From NCBI GenBank assembly GCA_965276765.1, contig OZ255627.1, positions 1,984,001 through 2,048,000 of the forward strand: a DNA stretch of 64,000 bases, read 5' to 3'. A model generated the notes under the pieces. The model made no database searches. It worked only from the letters and a program-made list of their open reading frames with translations, and was not told the DNA's origin. This document shows, in pieces, positions 19,040 to 26,699 of the stretch. This stretch comes from G965276765 sp965276765 (GTDB lineage: Bacteria; Actinomycetota; Acidimicrobiia; Acidimicrobiales; Palsa-688). The stretch's first letter is position 1, and every line of letters begins with the position of its first letter. Made by a program: the position numbers and the translations under genes.

Positions 19040-19756
19040 GTGGAACAGAGGTGGGCACGACCGTGGTTCACCGCGACTACCGTCGCCGTCGTCCTCGGTC
19101 TCGTGATCCAGGTCCCGGTGGCGGCTACCAATACGCACGGCTACTTCTCGACGTCGGTCGAGCGGGGCTTCAACACCTTCGCGTTCTTCACGGTCGACGC
19201 CAACCTGCTTGTCGGGTTGACGACGCTCCTCTTGGTCCTCGGCGTGGGGCGCTCGACGCGCTGGTTTCCTGTCCTGCGGCTGACGAGCCTGATCGCTATC
19301 ACCATCACCGGGATCGTCTACCACGTGGCCCTCCGGGGTCTCGCCGAGCTGGACAGCTGGGGCCGCGCCGCCGATCAGCTCCTGCACACGGTGGTACCGG
19401 TGCTCGCCGTCGTCGGATGGTTGCTGTTCGGTCCGAGGCGGATGACCTCCGCAGCAAGCGCCTGGAGGTCGCTGGTCTTTCCCGTCGCCTGGATGGCATT
19501 CACCCTGATCCGGGGCGCCTTCGTGCACTGGTACCCGTACCCGTACCCGTACCCGTACCCGTACCCGTACCCGTACCCGTTCATCGACGTCGACGCCATC
19601 GGCTACCTGCGCGTCGCCATCAACTCGGTCTGGGTGGCCCTCCTCTTCTTCGCCATCGCCGCCGGCGCCGTGGTCTTCGATCGCTTCCTCGCTCGGCGGG
19701 CGCCGAACAGGCCGTCCGATGACCGCCGCCGACCTATGACTGAGGCCGGCCAATGA
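19040..19756 (+). CDS. Pr6Pr family membrane protein
   Basis: A 238-residue membrane protein with about six helices. FFTVDANLLVGLTTLLL, the GIVYHVALRG region and the DQLLHTVVPVLAVVGWLLFGPR segment fit the Pr6Pr family of actinobacteria, whose function is unknown. The usual short YPYPF loop motif is expanded to eight Tyr-Pro pairs by a hexanucleotide repeat. GTG start with GGAGG 6-7 nt upstream. The last codons (MTEAG) are duplicated as the first codons of the next gene, with which it overlaps by 4 nt. Confidence 0.8.
   Translation: MEQRWARPWFTATTVAVVLGLVIQVPVAATNTHGYFSTSVERGFNTFAFFTVDANLLVGLTTLLLVLGVGRSTRWFPVLRLTSLIAITITGIVYHVALRGLAELDSWGRAADQLLHTVVPVLAVVGWLLFGPRRMTSAASAWRSLVFPVAWMAFTLIRGAFVHWYPYPYPYPYPYPYPYPFIDVDAIGYLRVAINSVWVALLFFAIAAGAVVFDRFLARRAPNRPSDDRRRPMTEAGQ
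19532..19579 (+). repeat. Hexanucleotide (TACCCG)8 microsatellite
   Basis: Eight exact copies of TACCCG encode (Tyr-Pro)8 within the Pr6Pr membrane protein. Exact identity of all units implies recent expansion or active slippage. Copy changes keep the reading frame, so the effect would be a loop-length polymorphism. Confidence 0.97.
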
Positions 19757-19769
19757 CCGAGGCTGGCGT
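19719..19769 (+). repeat. 17-bp period repeat at the Pr6Pr/next-gene junction
   Basis: Three units start with ATGAC at 19719, 19736 and 19753. The second and third are closely alike (ATGACTGAGGCCGGCCA and ATGACCGAGGCTGGCGT). The third contains the start codon of the downstream gene and the stop of the upstream one (ATGA). Confidence 0.75.
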
Positions 19770-21531
19770 TGTAGCACCGCCCGAGGCCTCTCCGCCCGAA
19801 CGATCCAGCCGGTCGTCACACCCACGCCGTCGGGCCGTGACATGGGGTTTGGCGCTCGTCGCCGTGGTCGCACTCGTCGCCCTCTTCATAGCCGCCTCCC
19901 ACGCCATCACGCCCAACTCCGACGGCGCATCGCTCGTGCTCGAGGGCCAGTCGGCGGGGAACGGCAATCTCCTGCTGCACGGTTGGGCGTTGTCGCTCGA
20001 CTCGTTCTGGACCGCAGAGGTGCCGTTCTACACGGTCGGGTACCTCATCTTCGGCGTGCACCCGGCCCTGCTGAGCCTCGTCCCGGCCGTCATCGCCGCC
20101 CTTGTCGTCCTCTTCGGCGTCGTCATCGCTCGTGACGGCGCATCCGGTGGCGCCGCGGCCGCAGGGGCCGTGACCGTCATCGCCATCCTTGCCCTCCCGA
20201 CCCATGCGATGACGATCTATCTCCTCCGGGGCGGCGATCACATCGGGGCGCTGCTGTGTGCGCTGGTTGCCTTCTACGCCATCCGAAGGGGCCGAATCGG
20301 TCCTGGTGTCGTCGTGGCCGTGGTCGTGCTGACCGCAGGGATGCTCGGGGACCTCCAGACGGCGGCCTACGGCACCGCGCCGGTCTTCGTCGCCGGCATC
20401 GTCGCCATGCTCCGCCGGCGCTCCGTTCGAGCGGGAAGCGCCTCCGTCCTCACCGCCATGGCCGCGGCCGTACTGCTCGTAGTAGTGAGGGAGGCGGCCA
20501 AGGCGACTGGCTCGTTCAGCATCGGCAGGCACGATGCCGTCGCTCACAGTCCGACCCAGGTCGAGCAGAACGTCCGGCACCTCTACAGCCTCGGCGCCGA
20601 GATCTTCGGACTGCGCAGCGCCGTCTACGGCACGGGTGGTGTTCCGAGCTGGCTCCAGGACGTCCGCGCCGTCGGCACCGTGGTGGTCGTCGTCTGCGTC
20701 GTGCTCGCCTTGGCGCGCCTGGTTGCCGGCGTCGTTGGTGGTCCGTCACGTCCACCCCACAGGCCGCAGCCGTCTCATAGGCCGCAGCCGTCCCATAGGT
20801 CGCAGCCGTCCCATAGGTCGCAGCCGACCGGCGAGCCCGACGAGCGTGCTTGCTGGTGGCAGTCAGAGCCGGCGCACTGGAGGCTGGACGATTTTCTCCT
20901 CGTCGCCGCCTTCGGCTCGGCTGCCTCGTACGTGATGCTCGCCTATTTCAACGCGGATGTCTTTGCCCGCTTCCTGATCGCGCCGGCGGCCTTCATGACC
21001 ATCCTCGCCGGCCGGGTCGTCGCCCGGGCCTGGGCCCGCACCACCGGGGGCGGCTTCAGGACCGCTTCAGGCGGCATGAGGACGGCCGCAGGCGTTCTCG
21101 GGGTCGTCGTTGCGCTCTGCTTCGCCGCCGGCTTCGGCTACACGCTCGCCGCGCCCGGGTTGGCCCGCCCGGCCGCGCCACTCGCATCGTGGCTCCAGAG
21201 TCACCATCTGACCAACGGCGTCGGTGCCTACTGGAGCGCCAGCATCACGACCGTCGAGGGTCACGACAAGGTCAGGGTTCGCCCGGTCATCGCGGATCCG
21301 AGCAGCCATCTCGTTCGTTACGACAGGGAGTCCGACGCCTCGTGGTACGAGGGACAGCACTTCCAGTTCATGGTGTACCAACCGGGCGCCCCCTGGGGCG
21401 GCGTCGACCGGCGCACCGCCGTAGCGACGTGGGGTCGCCCTGCCCGCAGCTACCGGTATCACCGTTACCGAGTGCTCGTCTGGTCGCATCCCTTCACCGT
21501 CTCGCCCACCGGCGGCTTCGGCTCGTCCTGA
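19753..21531 (+). CDS. Multi-spanning membrane protein, GT-C glycosyltransferase-like
   Basis: A 592-residue protein with roughly 10-11 hydrophobic helices. An early loop, HAITPNSDGASLVLEGQS, is followed by GNLLLHGWALSLDSFW; the layout recalls GT-C fold glycosyltransferases using lipid-linked sugars. I cannot assign a family with confidence. A cytoplasmic or external loop near residue 335-370 is a HRPQPS/HRSQPS repeat. The C-terminal ~130 residues after the last helix look like a soluble domain. It overlaps the Pr6Pr gene by 4 nt, so both are probably translated together. Function unknown. Confidence 0.6.
   Translation: MTEAGVVAPPEASPPERSSRSSHPRRRAVTWGLALVAVVALVALFIAASHAITPNSDGASLVLEGQSAGNGNLLLHGWALSLDSFWTAEVPFYTVGYLIFGVHPALLSLVPAVIAALVVLFGVVIARDGASGGAAAAGAVTVIAILALPTHAMTIYLLRGGDHIGALLCALVAFYAIRRGRIGPGVVVAVVVLTAGMLGDLQTAAYGTAPVFVAGIVAMLRRRSVRAGSASVLTAMAAAVLLVVVREAAKATGSFSIGRHDAVAHSPTQVEQNVRHLYSLGAEIFGLRSAVYGTGGVPSWLQDVRAVGTVVVVVCVVLALARLVAGVVGGPSRPPHRPQPSHRPQPSHRSQPSHRSQPTGEPDERACWWQSEPAHWRLDDFLLVAAFGSAASYVMLAYFNADVFARFLIAPAAFMTILAGRVVARAWARTTGGGFRTASGGMRTAAGVLGVVVALCFAAGFGYTLAAPGLARPAAPLASWLQSHHLTNGVGAYWSASITTVEGHDKVRVRPVIADPSSHLVRYDRESDASWYEGQHFQFMVYQPGAPWGGVDRRTAVATWGRPARSYRYHRYRVLVWSHPFTVSPTGGFGSS
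20761..20826 (+). repeat. 18-bp tandem repeat inside the GT-C-like gene
   Basis: Three full units (AGGCCGCAGCCGTCTCAT and two variants) plus a partial fourth encode HRPQPS/HRSQPS hexapeptides in a loop of the membrane protein. In-frame unit length, so it changes only loop length. Confidence 0.9.
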
Positions 21532-21540
21532 GGGGTCGCA

Positions 21541-21560
21541 CGGCCGACTCCGCGGAATCG
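21541..21560 (+). repeat. Palindromic motif copy 1, CGACTCCGCGGAATCG type
   Basis: CGGCCGACTCCGCGGAATCG lies just downstream of the MPI-fold gene stop. Its last 16 bases (21545-21560) recur exactly at 22272-22287, on the other side of that gene. A diverged 22-bp copy is at 22373-22394. Each copy is a near-palindrome around CCGCGG. Confidence 0.85.
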
Positions 21561-21561
21561 T

Positions 21562-22236
21562 CTATCCGAAGGCCGGGTAGGCGGACGCCCTATTAGCCAG
21601 CCAGGTCCGGTCCTCGACGTCGAGTGGTTCTCGCCCCGATCCTTTCTTGGCGTAGGTCAATCGGTCCCATGCGGGTGGGCGATCGGGACCGAGAAGGCCG
21701 TCGAGGGTGAGTGTCGTGAGCTCGAAGGCCTGGGGGTGCGGGTCGGGCCGGTCGGGGACACCCACGAGGAGATCGAGCTGGCGCAAAGCGAGCTCGACGA
21801 TCCACATGGTGAGGAAGTCGTCGATGTCGCAGACGTGACCCTGGAACGCGATGCGCCCCGGTGGGGCCAGGTGGGCGGCGAGCCGGGCCGCGTCGACCAC
21901 AACAGCGAAATGCCCCCGCAGGCTATCGGCGGTCGCGTAGGAGGCAGCACTGGCCCAGGTCCATCGGACGTCGTCGAAGGTTGCGGGCCCCTCCCGCGGC
22001 CAGTCCCGCCAGTACGAGACGAAGTCACGGTCGGCGGGCGCGTCCGTCGGCGTCGCGAGCCCGCAGAGGAGTCCCTCGGCGCCGAGCCGTAGATGTACGA
22101 GCAAGTCGGCGATCCGCCATCCCTCGCAGCCGCTGGCTCGAACGAGCTCGTGGTCGCTCAGGCCGCCGACCAACTCGCTGAGGGCGCCCAGTTGCTCGCC
22201 GAGTAGCCCGCGGACGTCGTCGGATGAAGGTGCCAT
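21562..22236 (-). CDS. TIGR03083-like/mycothiol maleylpyruvate isomerase-fold protein
   Basis: A 224-residue protein with an N-terminal four-helix DinB/MPI-type domain; the family pattern W-R-I-A-D-L-L-V-H-L appears in GCEGWRIADLLVHLRLGAEG. Relatives include mycothiol-dependent maleylpyruvate isomerase and many uncharacterised actinobacterial thiol transferases. The C-terminal half has ELALRQLDLLVG and a VEDRTWLANRASAY end. The ATG at 22236 is chosen as the first start giving the family N-terminus; CATGCT ends 6 nt upstream, suggesting a leaderless start. The gene is bracketed by two identical 16-bp motifs. Exact substrate unknown. Confidence 0.7.
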   Translation of the reverse strand: MAPSSDDVRGLLGEQLGALSELVGGLSDHELVRASGCEGWRIADLLVHLRLGAEGLLCGLATPTDAPADRDFVSYWRDWPREGPATFDDVRWTWASAASYATADSLRGHFAVVVDAARLAAHLAPPGRIAFQGHVCDIDDFLTMWIVELALRQLDLLVGVPDRPDPHPQAFELTTLTLDGLLGPDRPPAWDRLTYAKKGSGREPLDVEDRTWLANRASAYPAFG

Positions 22237-22271
22237 GCGCGGAGCATGCCACGCCTGCCGACGGATGCCGG

Positions 22272-22287
22272 CGACTCCGCGGAATCG
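22272..22287 (+). repeat. Palindromic motif copy 2
   Basis: Exact 16-bp match to 21545-21560 in the same orientation, 24 nt or more upstream of the -10-like hexamer of the MPI-fold gene. Confidence 0.9.
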
Positions 22288-22372
22288 CACGCAGACTCCG
22301 TTCCATACCCCGGTGAGGGCGACGTCACGCAGGGCGAACCGACCGGTCCTGCACGTGCCTCCCCGATCCGAT

Positions 22373-22394
22373 CGGCCGATCCCGCGCGGAATCG
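22373..22394 (+). repeat. Palindromic motif copy 3, diverged
   Basis: CGGCCGATCCCGCGCGGAATCG resembles copy 1 (21541-21560) with one substitution block and two extra bases. It lies 22 nt before the -35 of the SOS-regulated HNH gene. Confidence 0.65.
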
Positions 22395-22415
22395 TGGCGC
22401 CGCCGAGATTTTCTC

Positions 22416-22444
22416 TTGCGCTACGAACATATGTTCGATACTCT
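22416..22444 (+). promoter_or_regulatory. LexA (SOS) box inside a leaderless promoter
   Basis: ACGAACATATGTTCGA (22423-22438) matches the actinobacterial SOS box TCGAAC-N4-GTTCGA at all but the first base. It fills the spacer between -35 TTGCGC (22416-22421) and -10 TACTCT (22439-22444), exactly 17 nt apart, so LexA binding would block RNA polymerase. The predicted transcription start falls on the ATG at 22451. Confidence 0.85.
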
Positions 22445-22450
22445 TGAGCT

Positions 22451-23917
22451 ATGACATGTACTCCTGATGTCACTCCACCTCCCGAGCCCCCGTTGGGGCG
22501 ACCCTTGACCGGTCTCGATGATGAGGTTCTTGCCGACCACATCCGTGGCTTCGCGTCTCGGATCGCCGCGGCCACCTGCCTCTTCCTGCTCGCCATCGCC
22601 GAGTACGACCGACGCAGAGCGTGGGAGGCGCTCGAGTGCCGCTCCATGAGCCACTGGCTGTCGTGGCGCTGCGGGATCAGCCCGGTCACCGCCCGCCAGC
22701 ACGTCCGTGTCGCCGCGGCCCTCGAGGACCTGCCTCGGGTCCGCGACGAGCTCGGTGCCGGGAGACTTTCGTACTCCCAGGTCAGAGCCATCACTCGCGT
22801 TGCTACCCCCGCCACCGAAGAGGCGCTCGTCGACCTGGCTAGGGTCATGACCGCTGGGCAGCTCGAGGTTGTCACCCACGCCTACCACCGGTGTCGCGCC
22901 GCGGCCGAGGACTCGGCCAGGCAACGACGTCAGCAGCGCTGTGTCACGTGGAGTACCGACGACGACGGCACCATTGTCGGCAGTTTCCGGCTCCCTCCCG
23001 AGCAAGCCGCGCTGCTGATCAAGGCGATCGACCTGCGCTGTCGCCCCGACGATGTTGCGAACGCAGAACGCGACGGTGCGAGCAATCCCTTCGGGGCGGT
23101 GCGCGCCGACGCCATCGTGGAGATGGCCCGAGTCGACCTCGACCACCAAGAGATAGCGGACACCGCCGATCACGGGGATCGCTACCTGGTCGCCGTCGTC
23201 GCCGAGACCGCAGCGCTCCGCCCCAGCGGCGAGTCCCCCGAACGGGCGGGACCCAGCGAACCACCCCACCAGGCAGGGAGCGGAGATGACCCGTCCGATG
23301 CAAGTGCGGCCGCGTCCGGGCCGGGCCGTCCAGAAGGTCTCGGCGAGTTGTGCCAGCTGGTCGACGGTCCCGCCTTGGCACCGAGCACCGTGCGCCGCCT
23401 CGCGTGCGACCAGCCGACGGTGTTCATCTCCGAGGATGCCGACGGCACCATCGTCGACCTGGGCCGACGGACCCGTCGGCCCAACCGGGCGTTGCGGCGT
23501 GCCCTGATGCGACGCGACGCCAACGCCTGCCGCTTCCCTGGATGCCCGGGTCGGGGCGTCGAAGCCCATCACGTCAAGCACTGGATCGACGGCGGCGCGA
23601 CCCGCCTCGACAACCTCGTATCGCTGTGCCGGCGTCACCATCATCGCCACCACGAGGGCGGCTTCCGGATCGAAATCAACGGTACCGGCGGATTCCGTTT
23701 CGTGCGCGCCGACGGCCACGCCATACCTATCGTCCCGGCTGCCCCGGCGAAGCCACCCGCCGGCGGTGGTCTCGAGGGCTACGCCCGCCCGGACGCCTGC
23801 ACCCCCAACTGGGAGGGCGACCGCCTCGATCTTCCCATCATCATCGACGGCCTTCTCCGCGCCGATGGGCTCACCGAGACGGAACCCGGGCCCGATTCTC
23901 AACCGCCGCCGCCATGA
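22451..23917 (+). CDS. DUF222 domain HNH endonuclease (13E12 repeat family type)
   Basis: A 488-residue protein with an N-terminal helical DUF222 domain (about 25-310, including SHWLSWRCGISPVTARQHVRV split over two helices) and a C-terminal HNH nuclease. CRFPGCPGRGVEAHHVKHW, NLVSLCRRHHHRHHEGG carries the paired cysteines and the HH-N-H catalytic set. In Mycobacterium tuberculosis several 13E12 repeat proteins are known LexA-regulated genes, and the SOS box here fits that. The family is often multicopy and suspected to be mobile. The ATG lies 6 nt after the -10, so the mRNA is probably leaderless. A low-complexity insert (about 255-295) separates the domains. Confidence 0.93.
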   Translation: MTCTPDVTPPPEPPLGRPLTGLDDEVLADHIRGFASRIAAATCLFLLAIAEYDRRRAWEALECRSMSHWLSWRCGISPVTARQHVRVAAALEDLPRVRDELGAGRLSYSQVRAITRVATPATEEALVDLARVMTAGQLEVVTHAYHRCRAAAEDSARQRRQQRCVTWSTDDDGTIVGSFRLPPEQAALLIKAIDLRCRPDDVANAERDGASNPFGAVRADAIVEMARVDLDHQEIADTADHGDRYLVAVVAETAALRPSGESPERAGPSEPPHQAGSGDDPSDASAAASGPGRPEGLGELCQLVDGPALAPSTVRRLACDQPTVFISEDADGTIVDLGRRTRRPNRALRRALMRRDANACRFPGCPGRGVEAHHVKHWIDGGATRLDNLVSLCRRHHHRHHEGGFRIEINGTGGFRFVRADGHAIPIVPAAPAKPPAGGGLEGYARPDACTPNWEGDRLDLPIIIDGLLRADGLTETEPGPDSQPPPP

Positions 23918-24007
23918 CCAGCCGGCCATCCAGGCTGGCAAACGCCCTGGTCGGAGGCAAGGTCGGTGCCAAGATCGACGGGTTGACCTTGGTAGGGTCG
24001 ACCGGCA

Positions 24008-24706
24008 ATGAGCAGGGACCAGACCGATGACATCGCGCCAGACACCGATCACAGTGCGACCGCTCTCGGTATGCGTGAGCTGCGGGATCCGAGGGACATG
24101 CGGGCCCTGGCCCATCCGACCCGGCTGGCGCTGCTCGAGGTACTCGCGGTCCACGGCCCGCTCACGGCGACGCAGGCGGCGGAGCTTGTGGGCGAGAGTC
24201 CTTCATCGTGCTCGTTCCATCTGCGCACGCTGGCCCGGCACAACTTTGTCGAGGAAACCGGGGACGGGCGTGGCCGTCAGCGCCCGTGGCGACGGGTCAC
24301 TCTCGGCACCTCGCTCCGGGGGACCTTCGACGATCCCGAGACGACGGTGGCCGCCGATGCCCTCTCGACGATGTTCCGTGACCGCCAGCTCGATCGGCTT
24401 GCGGAGTGGTGGTCACGACGTCACGAGGACGAACCCGAATGGGTCGAGGCGTCGGACGTCCACGAGACCCTCGCCTGGGTCACTGCAGACGAGCTCCAAG
24501 AGCTCAACAAAGCGGTCACTGCCGTCGTCGCCCGCTATCGGGATCGGCTCGTGGATCCGACCTTGCGGCCCGAAGGCTCCCGCCCGGTCGAGGCGCTCTA
24601 CTTCTCGTTCCCGGTCAAGGAGTGGGACCGGCCGGAGTCGTCGCCCCGCCCTCCGCCGGATCGTCGTGCTGCTCCTCCTCCGAGCCGGTCACCTCCTCGC
24701 CGATGA
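24008..24706 (+). CDS. ArsR-like winged-helix transcriptional regulator
   Basis: A 232-residue protein with an HTH_20-type winged helix at residues 30-100: ALAHPTRLALLEVLAVHGPL, a recognition helix around ESPSSCSFHLRTLARHNFV, then a wing. The middle part (100-205) is a helical effector or dimer domain with YFSFPV near residue 205, a common end of this family. The last ~25 residues are Pro/Arg-rich and lie entirely in the 92-bp region that overlaps the convergent PP2C gene, suggesting stop loss and read-on. ATG at 24008 is used; ATG at 24071 is an internal option. Target genes unknown. Confidence 0.75.
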   Translation: MSRDQTDDIAPDTDHSATALGMRELRDPRDMRALAHPTRLALLEVLAVHGPLTATQAAELVGESPSSCSFHLRTLARHNFVEETGDGRGRQRPWRRVTLGTSLRGTFDDPETTVAADALSTMFRDRQLDRLAEWWSRRHEDEPEWVEASDVHETLAWVTADELQELNKAVTAVVARYRDRLVDPTLRPEGSRPVEALYFSFPVKEWDRPESSPRPPPDRRAAPPPSRSPPRR

Positions 24707-25517
24707 CCCCGTCGGGTCCCGCCGGGATAACGGCGACCGTGATGTTGTCGCTCCCGCCTGCGTCGAGAGCGACCTGCACCAGCCGGCGGGCGATGTCGGC
24801 GGACGCTTCGCCGGGCGTGACGGCCGCGCCGGCGGCCAGGTCGTTGGGCTCCTTGAGGTAATTCCACAGTCCGTCGGTGCAGACGAGGAGGATGCCTGGA
24901 CCGGATATCTCGAGCACCGAGACATTGGGCGGGGTGACCGTCACGCTGTCCGAACGCAGGCACCTGGTGATCACGTGGGCGTGCGGCGACGAGTAGGCCT
25001 GCTCGGGGGAGAGCCCGTCCCGTATGGCCAGCTCGGCCCAGGAGTCGTCGACGGTGACGACCTGATGAGACGCCGTGCCGGTATCGATCCAGTAGGCCCG
25101 GGTGTCGCCGATGCTGCCAGCGGCGGCCCTCCCCGGTCCGACGGCGGCGACGACCATGGTGGTCGCGGTGGTGGAGTCCGCCGGCGTGATGACGTTGGTT
25201 ACCGCCTTCTCGGCTTGTCCCGTCGCCGCTTGAAGCGCATCGACGAGGGCGTCGGTTTCGGGCCAAGGATCGACCTCGAGGAGAGGCCGGAGAGCGTCGA
25301 TGGCCGCCGCGGTCGCCGCGGCCGACGCCAGGTCCGAACGCCACGATGTCGACACCCCGTCGCACACCGCCACAACGACCCGGTCGCCGGCGCCCTCGAT
25401 GGCATAGGCGTCCTGATTGTCCTGATGGCGCTTGCCCCGGTCGCTGACCGCTGCGACCCGACCGAGGTCTGTCTCCCGATGGTCCTCGGCGTAGGGCGGC
25501 TCGCCTTCGACGGGCAC
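24615..25517 (-). CDS. PP2C family serine/threonine phosphatase
   Basis: A 300-residue metal-dependent phosphatase. The N-terminal SDRGKRHQDNQDAYAIE supplies the first metal-binding Asp region, VVVAVCDGVSTS replaces the common DGMGG, and later motifs are GSIGDTRAYWID, LLVCTDGLWNYL and GGSDNITVAVIP. All four expected Asp positions are present. It would reverse Ser/Thr kinase phosphorylation; no kinase is nearby. The GTG start directly abuts the stop of the cystathionine gamma-synthase gene, so it is the last gene of that operon. Its 3' end overlaps the ArsR-like gene by 92 bp on the opposite strand. Confidence 0.9.
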   Translation of the reverse strand: MPVEGEPPYAEDHRETDLGRVAAVSDRGKRHQDNQDAYAIEGAGDRVVVAVCDGVSTSWRSDLASAAATAAAIDALRPLLEVDPWPETDALVDALQAATGQAEKAVTNVITPADSTTATTMVVAAVGPGRAAAGSIGDTRAYWIDTGTASHQVVTVDDSWAELAIRDGLSPEQAYSSPHAHVITRCLRSDSVTVTPPNVSVLEISGPGILLVCTDGLWNYLKEPNDLAAGAAVTPGEASADIARRLVQVALDAGGSDNITVAVIPAGPDGVIGEEVTGSEEEQHDDPAEGGATTPAGPTP

Positions 25518-26699
25518 TCAGGCCACCAGATCGAGGGCGCCGGCGAGGTCGGCGACCAGGTCGTCGGCCGTCTCGAGCCCCACCGAGAGCCGGATCAGGC
25601 CCGGGTCGACGGCCAGGGGCGATGCCGCTACCGACGCGTGGGTCATGCGATGAGGATGCTCGATCAGCGACTCCACCGCTCCGAGGGATTCGGCCAGGGT
25701 GAACAGCTCGGTGCCAGCGGCTACCTTCAACGCCGCGTCCTCGCCGCCGTGCAGCACGAACGACACCATTCCACCGAAGCCTCGCATCTGGCGTGCCGCC
25801 ACCTCGTGGCCGGGATGGGACGAAAGCCCCGGGTAGTGGACCCGTTCGACGGCGGGATGGGCGGTGAGCATGTCGACGACGAGGGCGGCGGTGGCGCAGT
25901 GGCGGTCCATGCGGACGGCCAGGGTCTTGAGGCCGCGCAGCACCAGATAGCAGTCCCACGGACCGGGGACCGCCCCCACGCTGTTCTGGTTGAACGCCAA
26001 CCGGTCGGCCAGCTCATGGTCGTTGGTCCCGATCCACCCGCCCACCACGTCGCTGTGGCCCCCCAGGTACTTGGTCGCCGAGTGCGACACCACGTCGGCG
26101 CCGAGACGGAGGGGTTGCTGCAGGTACGGCGTGGCGAAGGTGTTGTCGATCACGAGCCGCCCCCCTCTGGCGTGGACGACGCCGGCCAGGGCCTCGATGT
26201 CGACGATTCCGAGCTCGGGGTTGGTCGGCGTCTCGGTCCACACCAGGCGAGTCGTGGGTCGCCACGCCGCCTCCACGGCCGCGAGGTCGTTGATCGGCAC
26301 CGTGGAGTGCTCGATACCGATCGGTCCGTAGACCTTGTCGATAAGCCGCCAGGTGCCGCCGTAGGCGTCGTTGGGGATGATCAGGTGATCGCCAGGCTTC
26401 AACATGCGCAGCACGGCGTCCTCCGCCGCCAGCCCGCTGGCGAAGGCCAAGCCCCTCGCCGCGCCTTCGAGGGAGGCCAGGCAGGCCTCGAGCGCCGCCC
26501 TCGTCGGGTTGCCGCCCCTGCTGTAGTCGTAGCCGTGGTGCTGGCCGACGGCCGACTGCGCGAACGTCGTCGACATCGACACCGGCGGGATGACGGCACC
26601 GCTGACCGGGTCGGGGTCCTGGCCGGCGTGGATGGCCCGCGTCTCGAACCCTTGTGTCCCGGAGCCGGATGCTTCGGTACGGCGTGTCTCGTTGTTCAC
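25518..26699 (-). CDS. metB: Cystathionine gamma-synthase / gamma-lyase (Cys/Met metabolism PLP enzyme)
   Basis: A 393-residue fold-type I PLP enzyme. FETRAIHAGQDPDP at the N-terminus, YDYSRGGNPTRAALE, and the PLP lysine in SHSATKYLGGHSDVVGG are typical; RLSVGLETADDLVADL closes the protein. The family includes MetB (synthase) and cystathionine gamma-lyase, which sequence alone cannot separate. Being fused by a GTGA overlap to a cystathionine beta-synthase gene suggests reverse transsulfuration (homocysteine to cysteine) in vivo. Both enzymes and the PP2C gene form one minus-strand unit. Confidence 0.92.
   Translation of the reverse strand: MNNETRRTEASGSGTQGFETRAIHAGQDPDPVSGAVIPPVSMSTTFAQSAVGQHHGYDYSRGGNPTRAALEACLASLEGAARGLAFASGLAAEDAVLRMLKPGDHLIIPNDAYGGTWRLIDKVYGPIGIEHSTVPINDLAAVEAAWRPTTRLVWTETPTNPELGIVDIEALAGVVHARGGRLVIDNTFATPYLQQPLRLGADVVSHSATKYLGGHSDVVGGWIGTNDHELADRLAFNQNSVGAVPGPWDCYLVLRGLKTLAVRMDRHCATAALVVDMLTAHPAVERVHYPGLSSHPGHEVAARQMRGFGGMVSFVLHGGEDAALKVAAGTELFTLAESLGAVESLIEHPHRMTHASVAASPLAVDPGLIRLSVGLETADDLVADLAGALDLVA

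Noticed and set aside
19532..19579. CRISPR-like repeat
   Set aside because: Contiguous 6-bp units with no spacers; it is a microsatellite inside a coding gene.
23983..23998. TTGACC and TAGGGT as the promoter of the ArsR-like gene
   Set aside because: The spacing is only 4 nt, so they cannot act together.
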